Shown here: piece after piece, positions 6,311 through 9,171 of the stretch
Position numbering within the stretch: the first letter of the stretch is position 1
Layout of the letters: the number at the start of each line of letters is the position of its first letter
Origin: an uncultured Porphyromonadaceae bacterium
Lineage (GTDB): Bacteria > Bacteroidota > Bacteroidia > Bacteroidales > Muribaculaceae
Assembly: GCA_905202215.1 (NCBI GenBank)
Contig: CAJKRG010000073.1
Coordinates: forward strand, 1-9,171
Direction of reading: 5' to 3'
Length of the DNA: 9,171 nt
Translations under genes and position numbers: made by a program
The notes under the pieces: model-generated
The model's input: the letters and a program-made list of their open reading frames with translations, nothing else
What the model was told of the DNA's origin: nothing
The model's database searches: none

Positions 6311-6341
6311 TTTGTCATTCATACTCATCTTCCTAATTTCC
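6311..6341 (+). promoter_or_regulatory. Probable gluQ promoter
   Basis: TTTG (6311-6314) is followed after 19 bp by TAATTTCC (6334-6341), a partial match to TAnnTTTG that keeps TA and TT but ends CC. It lies after the terminator and just before gluQ, with a predicted leader of about 15 nt. Confidence 0.45.
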
Positions 6342-6357
6342 TTTCTTCCTAATCTCC
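6330..6357 (+). repeat. Short pyrimidine-rich direct repeat before gluQ
   Basis: TTCCTAATTTCC (6330-6341) recurs as TTCCTAATCTCC (6346-6357), 16 bp apart with one mismatch. The second copy ends 4 bp before the gluQ ATG, and the first overlaps the presumed -7 box. The leader is pyrimidine-rich and has no Shine-Dalgarno sequence. Confidence 0.6.
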
Positions 6358-6361
6358 TAAA

Positions 6362-7288
6362 ATGACACGTGGACGATTCGCGCCTTCTCCGACCGGGCGC
6401 ATGCATTTGGGCAATGTCGCTTCGGCACTCCTGTCGTGGCTGTCTGCCCGCGCTCAGGGCGGAAGCTGGTTGCTGCGTATCGAGGATCTCGACCCGCAGC
6501 GATCCAAAACCGAATATTCACGTCTGATAGAGGACGATCTCGCATGGCTGGGCCTCGACTGGGACGAAGGGGGGCTCGACGGCCGCGGAGACGCCGGCCC
6601 ATATTCGCAGAGCCGGCGAGGCGATATCTATTCCCGCTTCCTGGAGCGCCTCAACGATACCGGCTATACCTATCCTTGCCGCTGCACACGCGCCGAGATA
6701 ATGGCCACGCAGGCGCCGCATCAGTCCGACGGACGCATTGTCTATGGCGGACGCTGCCGTCCGGTGGCGCTTCCGGCGCATGGCGCTGATTTCACCGGTG
6801 CATCGACGCGTATCTATGTGCCCGACGAGACCATATCCTATACCGACGGCCTCTATGGGCCGCAGCATTTCAACCTCGCCCGCGAGGTGGGCGACTTCAT
6901 ACTCCGACGTGCCGACGGTGCGTGGGCCTATCAGCTTGCCGTCGTTGTCGACGATGCCCTCATGGGCGTGACCGAGGTCGTGCGAGGCTCCGACCTGCTG
7001 CTTTCGGCAGCCCAGCAGATATACCTCTATCGTCTTCTCGGGCTTGAGCCTCCGCGATTCGCCCATGTGCCTCTGCTCTGCAACGCCGAGGGACGTCGCC
7101 TGAGCAAACGCGACGGCGCCCTCAGCATGGAACATCTGCGCGCCACCTGTTCGGCCCCTCAGATAACAGGCCGTCTGGCCCACCTCCTCGGCCTCATTCC
7201 ATACGATGCCGAAATCACCCCGGCCGAACTCATCCATTTATTTTCATGGGAAAAAATCCGAGCTGTTGAGACATTGGTTTGCAAATAG
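6362..7288 (+). CDS. gluQ: Glutamyl-Q tRNA(Asp) synthetase
   Basis: This 308-aa protein is a truncated paralogue of glutamyl-tRNA synthetase that lacks the anticodon-binding domain. It activates glutamate and attaches it to the queuosine base in the anticodon of tRNA(Asp), in the cytoplasm. Evidence: RFAPSPTGRMHLGN (5-18) holds the HIGH-type signature, and LLRIEDLDPQR follows. Zinc ligands are visible as Cys106, Cys108, Tyr128 and Cys132 (CRC and YGGRC). RLSKRDGA (246-253) is the KMSKS-type loop. The overall length of about 300 residues fits GluQ rather than the roughly 500-residue GltX. The start at 6362 places the signature near the N-terminus, as is usual. It lies downstream of a strong terminator and its last codons contain the -33 box of the next promoter. 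There is no terminator between it and the lipoprotein genes, so read-through into them is possible. Confidence 0.95.
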   Translation: MTRGRFAPSPTGRMHLGNVASALLSWLSARAQGGSWLLRIEDLDPQRSKTEYSRLIEDDLAWLGLDWDEGGLDGRGDAGPYSQSRRGDIYSRFLERLNDTGYTYPCRCTRAEIMATQAPHQSDGRIVYGGRCRPVALPAHGADFTGASTRIYVPDETISYTDGLYGPQHFNLAREVGDFILRRADGAWAYQLAVVVDDALMGVTEVVRGSDLLLSAAQQIYLYRLLGLEPPRFAHVPLLCNAEGRRLSKRDGALSMEHLRATCSAPQITGRLAHLLGLIPYDAEITPAELIHLFSWEKIRAVETLVCK

Positions 7289-7308
7289 ATATATATTTCG
7301 TATCTTTG
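7278..7308 (+). promoter_or_regulatory. Bacteroidetes consensus promoter of the lipoprotein operon
   Basis: TTTG (7278-7281), a 19-bp spacer and TATCTTTG (7301-7308) are an exact match to the Bacteroidetes consensus. The -33 box overlaps the last codons of gluQ. Start of transcription is expected near 7313-7315, leaving a leader of only about 12-14 nt before the ATG at 7327. Confidence 0.85.
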
Positions 7309-7326
7309 TCGCAAAAGATACGTATC
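7299..7326 (+). promoter_or_regulatory. Operator-like inverted repeat over the -7 box and start site
   Basis: CGTATCTTT (7299-7307) and AAAGATACG (7314-7322) form a perfect 9-bp inverted repeat with a 6-bp centre. The left arm contains most of the -7 box. The right arm runs into a perfect 10-bp palindrome GATACGTATC (7317-7326) that abuts the ATG, so the hexamer CGTATC or its complement occurs three times. Most of the left arm is upstream of the expected start, so the dyad is more likely to act as DNA than as an RNA hairpin. Confidence 0.55.
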
Positions 7327-8178
7327 ATGAAAAATACAGTCCTGTTCTATTCCTGTCTTATTGCTGTTGTAATTTGTCAGTTGGTCTTTCAGTCGTGTGA
7401 CGATTCTGTCAGGCAGCCGGCATCTACCAATGTGTTTTCTTATAAGATTCCGAGGACATCTTCGACCATGAGAATGGTTGTCAATGACTCCGGACAGCTT
7501 ACATCTATCGAAGATGGAGATGTGAAAATCACCTATAAATATGGCCGGTCTGACCAATATAAAGGTTATGACGGTGCAATATATAAAGAAGGCGATAGCC
7601 CTTCTGACTTTGTCCTTTTCTATAATCTGAATGATAAGGGATTCATATCCGATGCTATTTTGACCGGAAGATATCCGAGAAGCTATACTTTTGCTTATGA
7701 CAAAAGCGGATATCTAATAAGCATGATAAACTCTAGTATGAAAGTCGCATCTGGGGGTGGTAAGACTGATTTTGAATATAAAGACGGTAATCCAATATGT
7801 ATAAAAGATGGCTCGAGCAATCCGTTAAAATACTATGTGACTTATGTGAATGATGATGTGGCCGAGCCGATTGCCAACCGGGGGAATATTGAATTTCCTT
7901 GGTTCAGAGTGAAAACTTATGAAGATCTTGTCTATGCATATTATGGGGGGCTACTTGGCATTTCTACAAAAAATCTGCCTCTTAAGTTTGAATTGGATTG
8001 CTCCGAAGGATCTCCGTCTCCTTTTGAATATTGGTTGTGTGATATAAGTTGGAACATAAATGCTGATGGACTACCTTCGACAATGAAATTGCATTATCAA
8101 TTAGACTGGCCTTCCGGTTGTTTCGACAGTGGAGGCTTTGTGAAGGATTGGACGATACTTTATGGCTATTATTGGTAA
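7327..8178 (+). CDS. Lipoprotein A, DUF4595-like, first of a tandem pair
   Basis: This 283-aa protein begins with a lipoprotein signal peptide ending in FQSC (Cys24), followed by two aspartates. An earlier in-frame TTG at 7279 would overlap the promoter, so the ATG at 7327 is preferred. The mature protein has short beta-hairpin motifs reminiscent of YD/RHS-type repeats: NDSGQLTSI (53-61), ITYKYG, NLNDKGFISDA (100-110), FAYDKSGYLISM (122-133) and FEYKDGN. Near the C-terminus is LVYAYYGGLLGISTKNLPL (201-219). That last motif and the hairpin pattern recall Bacteroidetes DUF4595 lipoproteins; this is from memory and unverified. No catalytic residues are evident. The next gene is a divergent paralogue starting 14 bp downstream and is almost certainly co-transcribed. 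Base composition is visibly richer in A and T than gluQ, tkt or the ompA-like gene, which may mean transfer or rapid surface evolution. The function is unknown. Confidence 0.85.
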   Translation: MKNTVLFYSCLIAVVICQLVFQSCDDSVRQPASTNVFSYKIPRTSSTMRMVVNDSGQLTSIEDGDVKITYKYGRSDQYKGYDGAIYKEGDSPSDFVLFYNLNDKGFISDAILTGRYPRSYTFAYDKSGYLISMINSSMKVASGGGKTDFEYKDGNPICIKDGSSNPLKYYVTYVNDDVAEPIANRGNIEFPWFRVKTYEDLVYAYYGGLLGISTKNLPLKFELDCSEGSPSPFEYWLCDISWNINADGLPSTMKLHYQLDWPSGCFDSGGFVKDWTILYGYYW

Positions 8179-8192
8179 ATAATCTTTCTGCT

Positions 8193-9041
8193 ATGATACG
8201 GTTGAAATTTATGATAGTAGTGCTGGGAGTGCTATTGTGTGGTGCTGTCAGTTCTTGCAAGGACGAAGATAAGCCTGAAGTTGACGGTTGGCCCTGTATT
8301 TCGAACGTTTTTCCGGATATCGACAAGGTTATATCGCCGAGAGAACTTTGCGAGGGATGGAAGAACAATAACGGCCAATTGACGGAATTGCTTGCTAGTG
8401 ATGCTTCTGTTGAGTTTTATTATAATATCTCATACAAGGGATATACGGGGCGGATGCATGTCGATGTTCCATCGATATTTTACATAAATTATTTAGTGAA
8501 AGAAAAGATTAATGCCGATATTTTTTTCAAACTTAACGGCAGCGGTTTTATAAGCGATGCTTTGATCTTTAAAGATAAAGAGGTTATAGAGTGCCATATC
8601 GGTTATAATGCGACAGGTAATATTGCGGAAATACGGTTCGATGGGGCATATCGTGGAGCCATGAGTCTGTATTACGAAGACGGAAATTTCACCATAGTGA
8701 CAGTCGATAACGACAGCCAACGTAGAGAATATGAATTATATTACACTTCAGATGACTATCCATCCGGTATTGTCAACGATAATAATTTTATGGACCTGAA
8801 TTTTATGTTTGATATGGAAATGTACGGACTTGAATATGCATATTCTGCCGGGATGTTGGGGAAAGCTCCAGTCCGTTTGCCTCTTGGGGCGACCGTTTCC
8901 GGCTCTGAAGAAACAGCCGTGGATTTCAGCTGGTCCTATGGGTATGAAGGGATGAATCTCAGCAAAAGTTTCAAAGGACCGGCGATCCGGAAAGACCGCA
9001 GTCACGTAAGGGAGTATGAATTTATTAGATTTTTTAATTGA
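8193..9041 (+). CDS. Lipoprotein B, paralogue of the preceding gene
   Basis: This 282-aa protein has a clear lipobox VSSC (Cys22) followed by KDEDK. A Lys then two acidic residues directly after the cysteine match the lipoprotein export signal described for surface lipoproteins of Bacteroidetes, so display on the cell surface is likely. An in-frame TTG at 8118 lies within the previous gene; the ATG at 8193 fits the signal peptide. It shares with lipoprotein A, in the same order, NNNGQLTE (58-65), KLNGSGFISDA (113-123), YNATGNIAEI (138-147), a YYEDGN strand and LEYAYSAGMLGKAPVRLPL (213-231). Identity outside these motifs is low, so the duplication is old or the genes evolve fast. It has no promoter of its own and is closed by the terminator at 9049. 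Codons are AT-richer than in the housekeeping genes. The molecular role is unknown. Confidence 0.85.
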   Translation: MIRLKFMIVVLGVLLCGAVSSCKDEDKPEVDGWPCISNVFPDIDKVISPRELCEGWKNNNGQLTELLASDASVEFYYNISYKGYTGRMHVDVPSIFYINYLVKEKINADIFFKLNGSGFISDALIFKDKEVIECHIGYNATGNIAEIRFDGAYRGAMSLYYEDGNFTIVTVDNDSQRREYELYYTSDDYPSGIVNDNNFMDLNFMFDMEMYGLEYAYSAGMLGKAPVRLPLGATVSGSEETAVDFSWSYGYEGMNLSKSFKGPAIRKDRSHVREYEFIRFFN

Positions 9042-9048
9042 AAAGTAG

Positions 9049-9077
9049 CGGCACCGATTGAGAACCGGTGCCGTTTT
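9049..9077. terminator. Intrinsic terminator between convergent genes
   Basis: CGGCACCG (9049-9056) pairs with CGGTGCCG (9066-9073) around a 9-nt loop, followed by TTTT (9074-9077). It starts 8 bp after the lipoprotein B stop. On the minus strand the stem is followed by CTACTTTT, so it may also serve the converging gene at the right edge, less efficiently. Confidence 0.8.
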
Positions 9078-9097
9078 CATTATTTAGGTTGTTGAGG

Positions 9098-9171
9098 TTA
9101 TTGTGGTTGCTGGGGTTGCGGGGAGGGGGCGTTGCGGGGCGGGCGTTTTGGGGCGACGCGGGTTGAGGCCG
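9098..9171 (-). CDS. C-terminal tail of a minus-strand gene (partial)
   Basis: Read from the right edge, one minus-strand frame encodes a basic, Pro/Gln-rich tail, APKRPPRNAPSPQPQQPQ, ending in TAA at 9098-9100. The same frame past this stop reads PQQPK and a second TAA at 9080-9082, continuing the PQ pattern. That continuity is the main reason for choosing this frame, because the other two frames are also open from the edge (stops at about 9084-9086 and 9036-9038). The plus strand is strongly G-rich over this interval. The gene body lies outside the window, so the product cannot be named. Confidence 0.5.
   Translation of the reverse strand, partial: ASTRVAPKRPPRNAPSPQPQQPQ

Noticed and set aside
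6518..7237. 239-codon minus-strand frame opposite gluQ
   Set aside because: It is an antisense shadow; gluQ has complete signature motifs and a sensible start.
7279..7326. Upstream in-frame TTG start for lipoprotein A
   Set aside because: It would put 16 extra residues before the signal peptide and would start at the -33 box, upstream of the predicted transcription start.
8118..8192. Upstream in-frame TTG start for lipoprotein B
   Set aside because: The extra 25 residues lie inside the coding region of lipoprotein A, and the lipoprotein signal peptide begins at the ATG at 8193.

Overview
The window looks like a chromosomal segment of a Bacteroidales bacterium, plausibly a gut lineage near Muribaculaceae. 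The evidence is repeated matches to the Bacteroidetes promoter (TTTG or TTG, 19-21 bp, TAnnTTTG), starts without clear Shine-Dalgarno sequences, a Bacteroidetes-type orphan sensor kinase, a DUF2582-type winged-helix protein, an OmpA-family porin-like protein, and lipoproteins with an acidic Bacteroidetes-style surface-export signal after the lipid cysteine. The family assignment is inference; no rRNA or tRNA marker is present.

Layout, left to right. Positions 1-64 are an 8-bp tandem repeat that runs off the left edge and supplies the stop codon of a minus-strand orphan histidine kinase (59-1255). A 71-aa winged-helix protein (1369-1584, minus) follows, with its own promoter and an intrinsic terminator that separates it from the kinase. 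A gene-poor stretch (1585-2130) holds outward-facing promoters and a structured leader. Then come a small secreted protein of unknown function (2131-2757), transketolase (2823-4871), an OmpA-family outer-membrane protein (5009-6220) closed by a strong bidirectional terminator, and glutamyl-Q tRNA(Asp) synthetase gluQ (6362-7288). A two-gene lipoprotein operon (7327-8178 and 8193-9041) follows, with a textbook promoter whose -7 box sits inside a perfect inverted repeat. The window closes with a terminator and the proline/glutamine-rich C-terminal tail of a minus-strand gene that continues past the right edge.

Most of the window is housekeeping or envelope biology: pentose phosphate metabolism (tkt), tRNA queuosine modification (gluQ), cell-wall anchoring (OmpA) and signalling (kinase). 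The accessory-looking part is the lipoprotein pair. The two proteins are divergent tandem paralogues, probably surface-exposed, visibly more AT-rich than the neighbouring genes, and preceded by an operator-like dyad. I see no CRISPR array, transposase, phage gene or recognisable defence system. The most unusual points are the lipoprotein pair with its palindromic promoter, the 8-bp array at the kinase stop, the apparently leaderless kinase promoter, two alternative hairpins just before the transketolase start, and a likely recent nonsense change in the tail of the right-edge gene.
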